This document shows, one piece after another, positions 18,263 to 27,240 of a stretch of 64,000 nt of DNA. The notes under the pieces were generated by a model. The model ran no database searches and had not been told where the DNA came from. It was given only the letters and a program-made list of their open reading frames with translations. The translations under genes were made by a program, and so were the position numbers. Each line of letters starts with the position of its first letter. Positions within the stretch are counted from its first letter, which is position 1. Location of the stretch: NCBI GenBank assembly GCA_003278095.1, contig QCHB01000009.1, forward strand, positions 30,319 to 94,318, written 5' to 3'. The DNA is from SAR116 cluster bacterium AG-390-L20 (GTDB lineage: Bacteria > Pseudomonadota > Alphaproteobacteria > Puniceispirillales > Marisalimonadaceae).

Positions 18263-18520
18263 ATGTCTATTAAAGTTTCTGTTGTTGAAAAAAAAGTTAC
18301 TGAGATTGTAAATCAATATAACTTGGATGAATATTATATTAATGAAAGCTATGGTTCAGTCAAAAGGTTTAATCAATTAGTTAATGGTGACGAACTTAAA
18401 AATGGTGAAATACCTCTTCCAGTTTTTCTTAGTGAAATAAGACCTAATAACATAATAAAAACACCTGAAAAACATGTTAAAGATAATTTAACTATCGAAG
18501 CCGGATATATTCAACACTAG
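18263..18520 (+). CDS. Unrecognised 85-residue protein
   Basis: Small soluble protein of unknown family. It is short and charged, with an N-terminal amphipathic stretch (VSVVEKKVTEIVNQY) and a C-terminal IEAGYIQH. It has its own candidate promoter and a good GGAG ribosome site, and it lies between the cyclase and phaB, facing the latter. These points make it a likely real gene. Association with PHB granules or with cyclic nucleotide signalling is possible from position only. Confidence 0.6.
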   Translation: MSIKVSVVEKKVTEIVNQYNLDEYYINESYGSVKRFNQLVNGDELKNGEIPLPVFLSEIRPNNIIKTPEKHVKDNLTIEAGYIQH

Positions 18521-18536
18521 TAACTATAATTTAATA

Positions 18537-19307
18537 TTAATACATATGATGGCCACCGTTTATAGAGATAGTTGACCCAGTTACAAACTGTGTGTCTTCC
18601 CTTGCTAGGAAAGAAACTGCTCGCGCTATCTCAATTGGGTGTCCTAATCTTCCCACAGGAATTGTGCTTACAATTTTTTCTAAAACATTCTCTGGTACAG
18701 AGGCAACCATTTCAGTGTCAACATAACCAGGTGCAACTGTATTAGCTGTTATATTATATCTGGCACCTTCCAACGCTATGGCTTTGGTCATTCCAACAAT
18801 TCCTGCCTTTGCAGCACAATAATTAATTTGACCATATTGTCCTGCTTGTCCATTTACTGAAGATATATTAATTATTCTTCCAAACTTACTAACTGTCATT
18901 TCTTCCCAACAAGCTTTAGTCATGTTGAAAACAGATCCAAGATTTGTATCAATAACTTCCTGCCAATCACTTGGGGTCATTTTTTTTATAGTTCTGTCTC
19001 TTGTAATACCAGCGTTATTTACAAGAATAGAGACAGTCCCATAAGTTTTTATTATTTGTTCAACAGCATCAATGCAAGAGTTATGATTTGATACGTCCCA
19101 TTTCAAAACTTCTATATTAGTTTGTGTTTTAAAAATGTTTGCTTGATTATCATCTTTTGCATAACCAGCAATAACCTTTGCACCAGCTTGATTAAGTATT
19201 TCGCATATACCTTTTCCAATACCTCTAGTACCTCCAGTTACAATAGCAACTTTTCCAACCAGGTAGTCTTTATTATTATCAGATGGCAAATTATTCATAT
19301 TAATCAT
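18537..19307 (-). CDS. phaB: Acetoacetyl-CoA reductase
   Basis: NADPH-dependent SDR that makes (R)-3-hydroxybutyryl-CoA, the PHB monomer. Seen: cofactor motif TGGTRGIG, NNAGITRD, catalytic Ser150, Tyr163 and Lys167, and the PhaB-like phrase NVNGQAGQ-type loop (SSVNGQAGQYGQINY). The ending GSTISINGGHHMY is characteristic of PhaB. The 256-residue length is slightly longer than usual; a second ATG nine bases downstream could be the start. It lies beside phaZ on the same strand and opposite phaC, so its role in PHB synthesis is well supported. The usual partner phaA is not adjacent. Confidence 0.92.
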   Translation of the reverse strand: MINMNNLPSDNNKDYLVGKVAIVTGGTRGIGKGICEILNQAGAKVIAGYAKDDNQANIFKTQTNIEVLKWDVSNHNSCIDAVEQIIKTYGTVSILVNNAGITRDRTIKKMTPSDWQEVIDTNLGSVFNMTKACWEEMTVSKFGRIINISSVNGQAGQYGQINYCAAKAGIVGMTKAIALEGARYNITANTVAPGYVDTEMVASVPENVLEKIVSTIPVGRLGHPIEIARAVSFLAREDTQFVTGSTISINGGHHMY

Positions 19308-19423
19308 TCATCAAACCTCAATTTGATACATTCATTAAAGATAAATACTAAAATGGTAAACTAAGGATTTAATGTTATATTAAACTAAAAAAAAATGATT
19401 AAAAATTAACCAAAATATACGTT

Positions 19424-20659
19424 TTAACAATCATAATTATTATTATCTAGAAACTTTAAAAATTTTGGCTTTATTTCATTTCTCCATGCCTTTCCACTAA
19501 AAATTCCATAATGACCAGCATTTTTTTGTAAATGAGAGATTTTTTTATTTTTTGGTAGTTTCTTCAATAATTTCACTGCAGCTAAGCATTGTCCAGGTGC
19601 TGAAATATCATCATTAGCACCTTCTATTATAAATACAGCAGTATTTTGAATATTTTCTATATCAATTTTTTTATTATCAATTGAAAATTTATTTAGTGCG
19701 ATTTCTCTGTTTTTAAAAATTCTATCAACTGTGGATAGATAAAACTCTGCTGTCATATCCATAACTGCTAAATATTCATCATAAAAAGTATTGTGTCTAT
19801 CTACTTCAGATGCTTCACCATTTATTTCTCTTAAAATCTGATCATGGAAAGCTTTTTGATGGGTTTGTGGGTTCATTGATAAAAAAGATAAAATTTGGAT
19901 TATACCAGGATAGACCATCCTACCAACACCTTTATAATTTACACCTACTGACATGGTCATAGTATTTTTTAATTTATCCATCTGTATTTTGTTTCCAAAA
20001 TCAGTGACTGCTGTTGGATTTGCTTCTGGATCAATAGGTCCTCCTATTAAAGTTAGAGTAGATGGGACAAACTTTTTCTCTTTAGCAAGAAAAGCTGTTG
20101 CTGCTAATGCTAATGGAGCTGGTTGACATACTGCGATAACATTTAATTTTGGAGCAAGTTTTTTAAAGAAATTTATTAAATATTTTGTAAAATCTTCTAT
20201 ATCAAATTTTCCATGTGAACTGGGAATATCTCTCGCATTTTTCCAGTCGGTAACGTAAACATCACAATCAGGCAAAAGTGATATAACTGTATTTCGAACT
20301 AAAGTAGAATAATGACCTGACATTGGAGCAATTATAAGTACTTTTCGTTCTTTATTATTATTATTTTCTTTTTCAAATTTTATAAGATTACAAAAAGGAA
20401 AATCCATTATAATTTTTTCATTAACATAATATTCTTTATTTCCAGAAATATATGAAGAAATACCCCAATCTGGTTTTGAAGATATTCTAGATAATGAATG
20501 CTCTGTTACCTTTCCCCACGCAGCAAAGGCAGGGGGCAATGGACTTGGAAGCAACCCAAATATAGGATTGTTCCAAAATGTTCTAGTTGAAGACGCAAGC
20601 CACTGATAATACTGTTTGTTAATTTCAAAAAGATCATAAGATTGTGTTGGCGATAACAT
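19424..20659 (-). CDS. phaZ: Intracellular polyhydroxyalkanoate depolymerase
   Basis: Alpha/beta hydrolase that mobilises PHB granules in the cytoplasm. The nucleophile is a Cys (C178 in AVCQPAPLA) in place of the Ser of ordinary lipases, as in PhaZ of Ralstonia. The remaining triad is visible in ANDDISAPGQ (Asp) and NAGHYGIFSG (His). APMSGHYSTLVRNT and VYVTDWKNARDIP are further family signatures. Length, 411 residues, is normal. No signal peptide, which supports an intracellular role. It is divergent from phaC across a 73-base gap that contains the 12-base palindrome TTAACTAGTTAA at 20678-20689. Confidence 0.93.
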   Translation of the reverse strand: MLSPTQSYDLFEINKQYYQWLASSTRTFWNNPIFGLLPSPLPPAFAAWGKVTEHSLSRISSKPDWGISSYISGNKEYYVNEKIIMDFPFCNLIKFEKENNNNKERKVLIIAPMSGHYSTLVRNTVISLLPDCDVYVTDWKNARDIPSSHGKFDIEDFTKYLINFFKKLAPKLNVIAVCQPAPLALAATAFLAKEKKFVPSTLTLIGGPIDPEANPTAVTDFGNKIQMDKLKNTMTMSVGVNYKGVGRMVYPGIIQILSFLSMNPQTHQKAFHDQILREINGEASEVDRHNTFYDEYLAVMDMTAEFYLSTVDRIFKNREIALNKFSIDNKKIDIENIQNTAVFIIEGANDDISAPGQCLAAVKLLKKLPKNKKISHLQKNAGHYGIFSGKAWRNEIKPKFLKFLDNNNYDC

Positions 20660-20732
20660 TATTACCCCTTTAAAAAATTAACTAGTTAACTTATTATAAC
20701 ACTATGATTAAAAACTCACAAAGGCAAATAAA

Positions 20733-22505
20733 TTGAAGGATAATAAAAATCAATACGAAAATTTTGATTTTAATGAACTCAAAAAAAATTTAGAAAAAGT
20801 TGATGTTCTTACAAAAAGATTAGTATTTATAATAGCATCTAAATCTAAGAAGCAACAAATAACTCAACCAAATCAAGATCTTTACTATAAAGCTGCAGCT
20901 AAATATTTTTCTGAAATACTTTCAAACCCTTCTAAATTAATAGAAAACCAAGTTAAGTATTACAAATCATCTTTAGAAACGTGGTCAGATGTCCAAAGAT
21001 ATTTTCTCAAGCAAGAAAATAATAATTCAAAAAAAAATGATAAACGCTTTAGAAGTGTTACGTGGGAAGAAAATCCATATTTTAAAATGATAAAGCAACA
21101 ATATCTTACTTCTTCAGATATAATTCAGGAAACTATTACGGGAATAGATGGTCTTAGTCATCCTGAGCAAAAACAAATTACTTTTTTTACAAAGCAAATG
21201 CTGGAGTTTTTTTCTCCCACAAATTTTCTAATGACAAACCCAGACGCACTTCAAGAGGCTATGGAAACTAAGGGTCAGTCGTTAGTGAATGGATTAGAAA
21301 ATTTAGTTGATGATCTTGAAAAGAATGATGGTGAATTTAATGTCTCTCTTACTGATGAAACTGCATTTGAGATAGGGAAAAATATTGCTAATGCCGAAGG
21401 ATCCGTAATCTATGAAAATAAGTTATATCAATTAATTTACTATAAACCAACTCAAGAAATATCACATCAAATACCAATATTAATAATCCCTCCCTGGATA
21501 AATAAATTTTACATTTTAGATCTAAAACCAGAAAATAGTTTTATTAAATTTTTATTGAGCAAGGGTATTCCAGTTTTTTTAATGTCTTGGGTTAATCCTG
21601 ACAGCAGTCATTCTGAAATAGGTTATGATGATTATCTTAAAGATGGTTTACTGGACGCTATTGAACAAACTAGAAGGTTTTATTCTGTAGATTTAATAAA
21701 TTCAATCGGTTATTGCATTGGAGGTACACTATTAGCTACAGGATTGAGTTATCTAAATGCAAGAAAATTAGAATATATTAAGTCAGCATCTTTTTTTACT
21801 ACTCTTACTGATTTTGAAGATCCAGGGGATTTATCAATATTTGTTTCAGATGAGTATTTAAATACAATTAAAGATCAAATTGATGATCTTGGTTTTATGG
21901 ATGGTGATTTTTTATCCCAAACATTTAGTTTTTTAAGGTCTAATGACCTAATTTATGGTCCTGCAGTAAAGTCATATTTAATGGGTAAAAAGCCTCCACC
22001 ATTTGACCTGTTATATTGGAATAGTGATTCAACAAATTTACCTGGGAAAATGGCTCTAGAATATTTAGAAAAATTTTATAAAAATAACGATTTCTCAAAA
22101 GGTAAGCTAGAAGTTTTAGGTGAAAAAGTTAATTTAGAACAAATTTCGCAACCTATTATAGTTATTGGAACTTTTAATGACCATATAGCTCCATGGAAAT
22201 CATCTTTTAACGGTTTGAGTAAAACCTCTGGAGAAAAAGTATTTATTCTTGCAGGAAGCGGACATATTGCAGGAATAATTAATCCAGAACATTCTAATAA
22301 ATACGGGTATTGGATCAATAATGAAAATTATTCAACTCCTGAAAAATGGTTCAATAGTTCTATTAATAAAAATGGTTCTTGGTGGAATGAATGGTATGAA
22401 TGGAAAAAACAATTTTTAGCAGAGAAAATAATTTCAACTAAAATGATTGAAATTACTGAAATAGAACCTGCTCCAGGACGTTATGTAAAAAAGAAAAATA
22501 AATAA
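20733..22505 (+). CDS. phaC: Class I PHA/PHB synthase
   Basis: Polymerises hydroxyacyl-CoA at the PHB granule surface. Seen: the lipase-like box GYCIGGT with nucleophile C328, then D483 (GTFNDHIAPW) and H511 (GSGHIAGI). 590 residues fits class I synthases. The N-terminal region up to about residue 190 is variable as usual. The TTG start has an AAGG box eight bases upstream. Downstream, after 84 bases, phaP follows under its own promoter. No phaE or phaR-class III partner is present, which confirms class I. Confidence 0.95.
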   Translation: MKDNKNQYENFDFNELKKNLEKVDVLTKRLVFIIASKSKKQQITQPNQDLYYKAAAKYFSEILSNPSKLIENQVKYYKSSLETWSDVQRYFLKQENNNSKKNDKRFRSVTWEENPYFKMIKQQYLTSSDIIQETITGIDGLSHPEQKQITFFTKQMLEFFSPTNFLMTNPDALQEAMETKGQSLVNGLENLVDDLEKNDGEFNVSLTDETAFEIGKNIANAEGSVIYENKLYQLIYYKPTQEISHQIPILIIPPWINKFYILDLKPENSFIKFLLSKGIPVFLMSWVNPDSSHSEIGYDDYLKDGLLDAIEQTRRFYSVDLINSIGYCIGGTLLATGLSYLNARKLEYIKSASFFTTLTDFEDPGDLSIFVSDEYLNTIKDQIDDLGFMDGDFLSQTFSFLRSNDLIYGPAVKSYLMGKKPPPFDLLYWNSDSTNLPGKMALEYLEKFYKNNDFSKGKLEVLGEKVNLEQISQPIIVIGTFNDHIAPWKSSFNGLSKTSGEKVFILAGSGHIAGIINPEHSNKYGYWINNENYSTPEKWFNSSINKNGSWWNEWYEWKKQFLAEKIISTKMIEITEIEPAPGRYVKKKNK

Positions 22506-22506
22506 T

Positions 22507-22551
22507 TTGCAGTTGCAGCATTTTTCTATTGACAATTTCTGCAATGCGGCA
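22507..22551 (+). promoter_or_regulatory. Candidate PhaR operator repeats upstream of phaP
   Basis: TGC-rich elements between phaC and phaP: TTGCAGTTGCAGCA at 22507-22520 and TCTGCAATGCGGCA at 22538-22551. They resemble the TGC/GCA repeats known as PhaR sites upstream of phaP in other alphaproteobacteria. The second copy lies inside the promoter spacer, so a bound repressor would block transcription. PhaR itself is encoded at 23087. Confidence 0.6.
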
Positions 22552-22557
22552 TATATA
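22529..22557 (+). promoter_or_regulatory. Phasin promoter
   Basis: A perfect TTGACA at 22529-22534 is followed after 17 bases by TATATA at 22552-22557. This is the best consensus promoter noticed in the window, as expected for a highly made phasin. The spacer carries the second TGC repeat. Confidence 0.7.
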
Positions 22558-22589
22558 TTATTTATGTTAATCAAATTATGGAGCACTTT

Positions 22590-23012
22590 ATGTTTACATT
22601 TGACGAATACACAAAAAATTTTGAGAAGTTTTCTACTCAAAACCCTTTTTTGTCTTCACATTCCTTAGATGGTATACTTGAATTCAATTCAAAGTTATCA
22701 AAAATCGCATTGGAAACAATTAAAAAAAATACAGAGCTTAGCCAAGAATGGTCTAAAGAAACATTGAATTCACTAGACACATTTACTAAGACACAGAAAA
22801 ATCCAAGCGACTATTCAAAAGTAATAAACGATTTTGTTACTCAACAAACACAATCTTCTCCAAAACATATAGCTGAATTTGCTGAAATAGCAAAAAAGGC
22901 TCAATTGGATACTATAGATTTATATATGTCTGCTGGAAAAGAAATGAACGAAGAAATGACTAAAACAGCAAAAAAAACATCAAATAAAACTGTTGTGACA
23001 TCTTCAGAATAA
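22590..23012 (+). CDS. phaP: Phasin, PHB granule-coating protein
   Basis: Helical 140-residue protein with the phasin_2 pattern: many amphipathic helices, no Cys, and a Lys/Thr-rich tail (residues about 125-140). Phasins coat PHB granules and are made in large amounts. Amino acid pattern, a strong promoter with TGC repeats and its place between phaC and phaR support the call. The ATG at 22590 is chosen because GGAG at 22580-22583 is six bases before it; the ATG at 22578 overlaps that box and has no ribosome site of its own. Confidence 0.85.
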   Translation: MFTFDEYTKNFEKFSTQNPFLSSHSLDGILEFNSKLSKIALETIKKNTELSQEWSKETLNSLDTFTKTQKNPSDYSKVINDFVTQQTQSSPKHIAEFAEIAKKAQLDTIDLYMSAGKEMNEEMTKTAKKTSNKTVVTSSE

Positions 23013-23019
23013 TTTATCA

Positions 23020-23060
23020 TAGACACTAGTAAAGAATATAATATTCTTTACTAGTGTCTA
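23020..23060. repeat. Perfect 20-bp inverted repeat between phaP and phaR
   Basis: Arms at 23020-23039 and 23041-23060 are exact reverse complements around a single central base. In RNA this would form a long hairpin. It begins seven bases after the phaP stop and ends 26 bases before phaR. No U-run follows on the plus strand, so it is not a classic intrinsic terminator; it may limit read-through, protect the phaP mRNA end, or be a protein-binding palindrome. Confidence 0.9.
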
Positions 23061-23086
23061 ACTTTGAATTTACGAGGTAATAAATC

Positions 23087-23653
23087 TTGTCTGAAGAACA
23101 AATATTGATAACCCGATATTCAAGCAGACGTTTATATAATACCAATTCAAGTGAATATGTTACACTTGAGGAAATATCAACACTTATTAAAAGTGGTAAA
23201 AATATAAAAATAATTGATAAGCAAACTGGCGAAGATTTAACTAAACAATATCTTCTTCAAATAATCTCTGATATTGAAAACAAAGATGGTAACGTACTTC
23301 CAGAGAATATGTTGACTGAAATAATTAAAAGTTATAGCAATGCAACAGAAAAAATCATGCCAGACATGGTGGCTAAAACATTTAAGTTCTACCAAAACCA
23401 ACAAAGTGAATTTTTAAAACATCTCAACACTAAAAGTGCCAATCCATTCACGGACAAATCCAGTTCAGAATTAATGCAAGATTGGCAGTCAAAACAATTT
23501 GAATTGATGAAAGATTTTCTAAATCCCTGGGATAAAAAAGAAACTACAGAAAATCCCTCTAATGAAAAATCGTCACTGAGTGACAAAGACGAAATTGAAA
23601 TTTTAAAAAAACAAATGTCTGAACTTAAAGAAGAGTTAAATAAGAAAAAGTAA
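23087..23653 (+). CDS. phaR: PHB synthesis repressor/granule-binding regulator
   Basis: PhaR-type regulator, 188 residues. The N-terminal DNA-binding domain (about 5-62) shows the signature ITRYSSRRLYNTNSSEYVTL. A middle segment (about 65-115) corresponds to the PHB-accumulation domain, and the tail (about 160-188) is a charged coiled coil (KKQMSELKEELNKKK). In known systems PhaR represses phaP and its own gene and is titrated onto growing granules. The TTG start has a GAGG box nine bases upstream. TGC repeats that could be its sites lie before phaP and not before phaR. Confidence 0.92.
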   Translation: MSEEQILITRYSSRRLYNTNSSEYVTLEEISTLIKSGKNIKIIDKQTGEDLTKQYLLQIISDIENKDGNVLPENMLTEIIKSYSNATEKIMPDMVAKTFKFYQNQQSEFLKHLNTKSANPFTDKSSSELMQDWQSKQFELMKDFLNPWDKKETTENPSNEKSSLSDKDEIEILKKQMSELKEELNKKK

Positions 23654-23658
23654 ATCTT

Positions 23659-25554
23659 TTATTCAAAACCATATTTTTTCAAATTATTAGTAATGTATGG
23701 ATAGGTATTTAGATGTTGATTTTGCTTGGTAAATGCAAATTTTATTTTAGATAAATGATTTTCTTTTAAAAACTTTTTAACAAAATCTAAATGCTTTTTA
23801 GCAATATCAAATTTTTTCAAAGAATCATAAGCTAAACCTAAATGTAAATTCCACCAAACAAAGTTTTTATGTTGTAAAGGCTCTAAAACACGGATAACAT
23901 TTTCTTTTTCTCCACTTGTTTGATAACATTGAGCTAACAAATAGTTATCCCAAGTCGCATAATTTCCAATATCCAATTCATAAGCTTTTTTACCTATTTC
24001 CCAACATCCTCTTTGAAATTGACATCTATTTTTTTTAACTATTTGAAATTTTTCAGTACTGGCAAATACATCCTCTTTCTCACATTCTCCACCATAAGCT
24101 AAACTATATCCAATTTTACCAAGTAAATGAGGTCTGTCGCCTGCTAATTTATAAGCTTTTTCAGCAACATTAAACATTTCTTCCCAATTATTATTATAGA
24201 ATTCAATCTGCAATTTTGCAGCATAACCAAAAGCATGCTCAGGATCTAATATTAAACCTTTATCAATTTCTTTAGAAGCATCATCTAACATATATTTGAA
24301 TTTATCAGTCATTGAAAAGGAGGAATGTTGTGCTCTTTTTCGATCAGCTAGCCATATCCATGCATCAGCATAGTTAGGATCTTTTTTTATTGAATTTTGC
24401 AAACATTCTATTGCTTTTGGATTTAAAGTTGGGGTAACAGCACCTCTAGCAAAATTTATACACTCATAAATTGATATGTCATCTGTACTGGAGGAAGCAA
24501 TTTTTTTGTTTATATCCTTTGACAACACAGCCCCTGCTCCGACTAATTCATTTATAATTTGTTTAATAATCTCATCTTGTAATTTAAATATGTTTTTACC
24601 TGTTAAGTCTCTGTCATACGTTTCTGACCAAATATTTGATATATTTTTGCCATCAATTAGATCTACTTTTACCCGCAGCATATTATCAATCTGCATGATA
24701 TTTCCATCTACTAAATAAGATGCATTAGTAGATTTCGAAACATCCATTAAGTCTTTTGGAGCTTTTGTTAAATTTAATATATTTAATGAGTTAGATGATT
24801 TTGTTAACTTTGATCCTAAATCTTGAGATATACCTAATGCTAGCAATTTTTCCTTTTTTGTTTCACTCAGACTCTTGAATGGCAAGATAACTATTTTACT
24901 ACTATCAAGTTTTTGTTCTGTATCTAAAATACCTGAGAAAAATAATCCTATAAATACAGCAGCTACAGCTCCACCTATCATAGCTATTAACTTCGTGTTA
25001 GATGATTGTGTTTTAAGCTTTCTCTTTTGTGATGGATCCAATGACAGATCGTAGGCATGAAACTGGTTCTGTTTGACCTTTTGTATTCCTAGATCATTAA
25101 ACTCATACTTTGTCTTATTGGCCACTAAATCATAAACATTTTTTGATATGGTTATACCACCAGATTGTGCAAGGGCTTCTAATCGCGCGGCAATATTTAC
25201 ACCATCACCCAAGAGGTTTTCACCCTCTTTAACAACGTCACCCATATTGATACCAATACGATATTCTAGTTTAATATCTGTTGTATCTTTCTCATTCCGA
25301 TCCTTAATCTGCTTTTGGAACTCAACTGCTGTGTCAACTGCAGCAACAGCACTTGGAAACTCGGCAAATACAGAGTCTCCACCTGTATTAAAAATACGTC
25401 CTTTTTGTTTTTTAATAATGGTTTCTATAATCTTATTACATTCACGAAGACCTCGTAATGTAGCATTCTCGTCTCTTTCCATGTGTTTGCTATAGCCAAC
25501 TAAATCAGTGGCAAATATTACTGCTATTTTACGGTCAATATCATTATTTGACAT
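23659..25554 (-). CDS. Class III adenylate/guanylate cyclase with TolB-like and TPR regions
   Basis: Paralogue of the cyclase at 16222-18078; 631 residues. Cyclase residues D17, D60, N120 and R124 are all kept. A membrane segment lies at about 189-209. The first 210 residues are close to identical with the paralogue, including the stretch before the membrane (FHAYD...LDPSQKRKLK). After the membrane the sequences are unrelated in detail: here a FlgO/TolB-like segment (ILPFKSLSETKKEKL) and TPR-like repeats (PNYADAWIWLADRK, PEHAFGYAAKL). It converges on phaR with a five-base gap. A GGAG box precedes the ATG. Confidence 0.88.
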   Translation of the reverse strand: MSNNDIDRKIAVIFATDLVGYSKHMERDENATLRGLRECNKIIETIIKKQKGRIFNTGGDSVFAEFPSAVAAVDTAVEFQKQIKDRNEKDTTDIKLEYRIGINMGDVVKEGENLLGDGVNIAARLEALAQSGGITISKNVYDLVANKTKYEFNDLGIQKVKQNQFHAYDLSLDPSQKRKLKTQSSNTKLIAMIGGAVAAVFIGLFFSGILDTEQKLDSSKIVILPFKSLSETKKEKLLALGISQDLGSKLTKSSNSLNILNLTKAPKDLMDVSKSTNASYLVDGNIMQIDNMLRVKVDLIDGKNISNIWSETYDRDLTGKNIFKLQDEIIKQIINELVGAGAVLSKDINKKIASSSTDDISIYECINFARGAVTPTLNPKAIECLQNSIKKDPNYADAWIWLADRKRAQHSSFSMTDKFKYMLDDASKEIDKGLILDPEHAFGYAAKLQIEFYNNNWEEMFNVAEKAYKLAGDRPHLLGKIGYSLAYGGECEKEDVFASTEKFQIVKKNRCQFQRGCWEIGKKAYELDIGNYATWDNYLLAQCYQTSGEKENVIRVLEPLQHKNFVWWNLHLGLAYDSLKKFDIAKKHLDFVKKFLKENHLSKIKFAFTKQNQHLNTYPYITNNLKKYGFE

Positions 25555-25644
25555 GTACTAGTATCTCCTTATTATTTTAGTACAGCTTCATCTATTAACA
25601 TGAACTAATTCATTTCAAAATGATATAAATTTTTGGTTAAAAAA

Positions 25645-27240
25645 ATGACTATTATAAATAAAATTTTTGGGTCTTTTAAATTTTCATTTATTCCGCCATT
25701 AATGATTTATCTCGCTGCTGGAGTGTCAGGAATTACAAATATAGTTGGTCTTTTTTTTGTAAAAGAATATTTGGATTTGTCGGCAGTATTTCTTGCTGGA
25801 TTAGGTTTTTGGGCCGGACTTCCTTGGGTATTAAAAATGCCATTGGGACACTTGGTTGACATTCTTTGGAAGTTTAAATCAATTCTTGTAATACTAGGAG
25901 CCCTAGTAATGGCAGCTAGTAGCATGATTATGTATTGTCTTATTCAGTATAAATCGGAAATGATTTTACTACTAAACGCTGAAACATGGTTTGTTATTTC
26001 ATCTTTATTAGCTCCGATTGGTTTTGTTTTACAAGACGTAGTTGCGGACGCTATGACGGTTGAAGCAGTTCCAAAAATAGATGATAATGGTGAAGAAATA
26101 GATTTTAAAGATCTGAAGTCTATGAATGTTTCTATGCAACTTCTTGGTAGAGTATCAATTATTTTTGGAACACTACTTGTATCGATGCTCAATTTAATAG
26201 TTTTTGCTGACTCTTCAGAAATGACTGAGTTGGAAAAAATTAATGCATATGGAAAAATTTATTTATACTCTTTAATTGTTCCACTTATTTCGATTTCAGG
26301 AATTTTTCTAGCTTATATAAACAAACAAAATAAATTAAATTCTCTTATTAAAAATGGCATTGCTCCCCTTAAGGCAAAGGGAATGGTATTTATTAGTCCA
26401 GAACTAACAAAACCAAACCTATTAATTATTATCGGTTCAATTATTTTTGTTTTATTCACATTATTTATAGGTACTTCTAAGATCCAGTTTTCTCAAGAAA
26501 TTGTCTTCGTGGGATCATTTGGAATAATATTATTGTTACTCATTAAATTATCTAATGAGTTAGATACAAAAGCAAAAAGAATGCTGTTAGGGACAGCAAT
26601 TATTATTTTCGTGTTTAGAGCGATGCCTGGCGTTGGTCAAGGAGGCAGTTGGTTTGAAATAGATGTATTAAAATTCGACCAAGAATTTCTATCATTACTT
26701 GGATTAATAGCGTCTTTTCTAACAATTTTTGGTATTTTTATTTTGAGACCTCTCATGGAAAAATCTTCTATGTCTAGACTGATTATTATCCTCTCTGTAG
26801 CAGGCTCAATTTTTATATTACCTTCAATTGCAATGTATTATGGGTTTCATGAATATACATCTAAACTAACTGGCGGAATAGTGGATGAGCGCTTTATAGC
26901 TATATTTAATACTGCTTTAGAAAGTCCACTTGGTCAGGTGTCGATGATACCAATACTCGCATGGATAGCACAATCAGCACCTAGTCACCTCAAAGCAACC
27001 TTTTTCGCAATACTTGCAAGTTTTACTAATTTAGCACTTTCAGCTAGTAATTTAGGAACTAAATATTTGAATCAAATTTTTGTGATTACACGAGAAGTAA
27101 AGACCGAGCAAGGTGAAATAAAAATTCCTGCAGATTATTCTGAACTTGGAATTCTATTAATTATTGTATGTTTATTAACACTAATAGTTCCTATTATAAT
27201 TACTTTTGTAATAAAAAAATTAAGATTAATTTCTTATTAA
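25645..27240 (+). CDS. MFS transporter, BT1 (folate/biopterin carrier)-like
   Basis: About 12 membrane segments over 531 residues. The motif LQDVVADAMTVEAVP near residue 135 is the conserved DxxxDxxxxE-type block of the BT1/FBT family, and GFWAGLPWVLKMPLGHLVD near 55 is the first loop. The family carries folates, pterins or nucleotide-sugar-like solutes, but many bacterial members are uncharacterised. The start is unclear: ATG at 25645 is chosen over TTG at 25633, and neither has a good ribosome site. It converges directly with the YeiH-type gene, with no gap between the two stop codons. Confidence 0.8.
   Translation: MTIINKIFGSFKFSFIPPLMIYLAAGVSGITNIVGLFFVKEYLDLSAVFLAGLGFWAGLPWVLKMPLGHLVDILWKFKSILVILGALVMAASSMIMYCLIQYKSEMILLLNAETWFVISSLLAPIGFVLQDVVADAMTVEAVPKIDDNGEEIDFKDLKSMNVSMQLLGRVSIIFGTLLVSMLNLIVFADSSEMTELEKINAYGKIYLYSLIVPLISISGIFLAYINKQNKLNSLIKNGIAPLKAKGMVFISPELTKPNLLIIIGSIIFVLFTLFIGTSKIQFSQEIVFVGSFGIILLLLIKLSNELDTKAKRMLLGTAIIIFVFRAMPGVGQGGSWFEIDVLKFDQEFLSLLGLIASFLTIFGIFILRPLMEKSSMSRLIIILSVAGSIFILPSIAMYYGFHEYTSKLTGGIVDERFIAIFNTALESPLGQVSMIPILAWIAQSAPSHLKATFFAILASFTNLALSASNLGTKYLNQIFVITREVKTEQGEIKIPADYSELGILLIIVCLLTLIVPIIITFVIKKLRLISY

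Noticed and set aside
20678..20689. Palindrome TTAACTAGTTAA between phaZ and phaC
   Set aside because: Only 12 bases of A/T-rich sequence in an AT-rich gap. It could be an operator, but a chance match is likely; mentioned only under phaZ.
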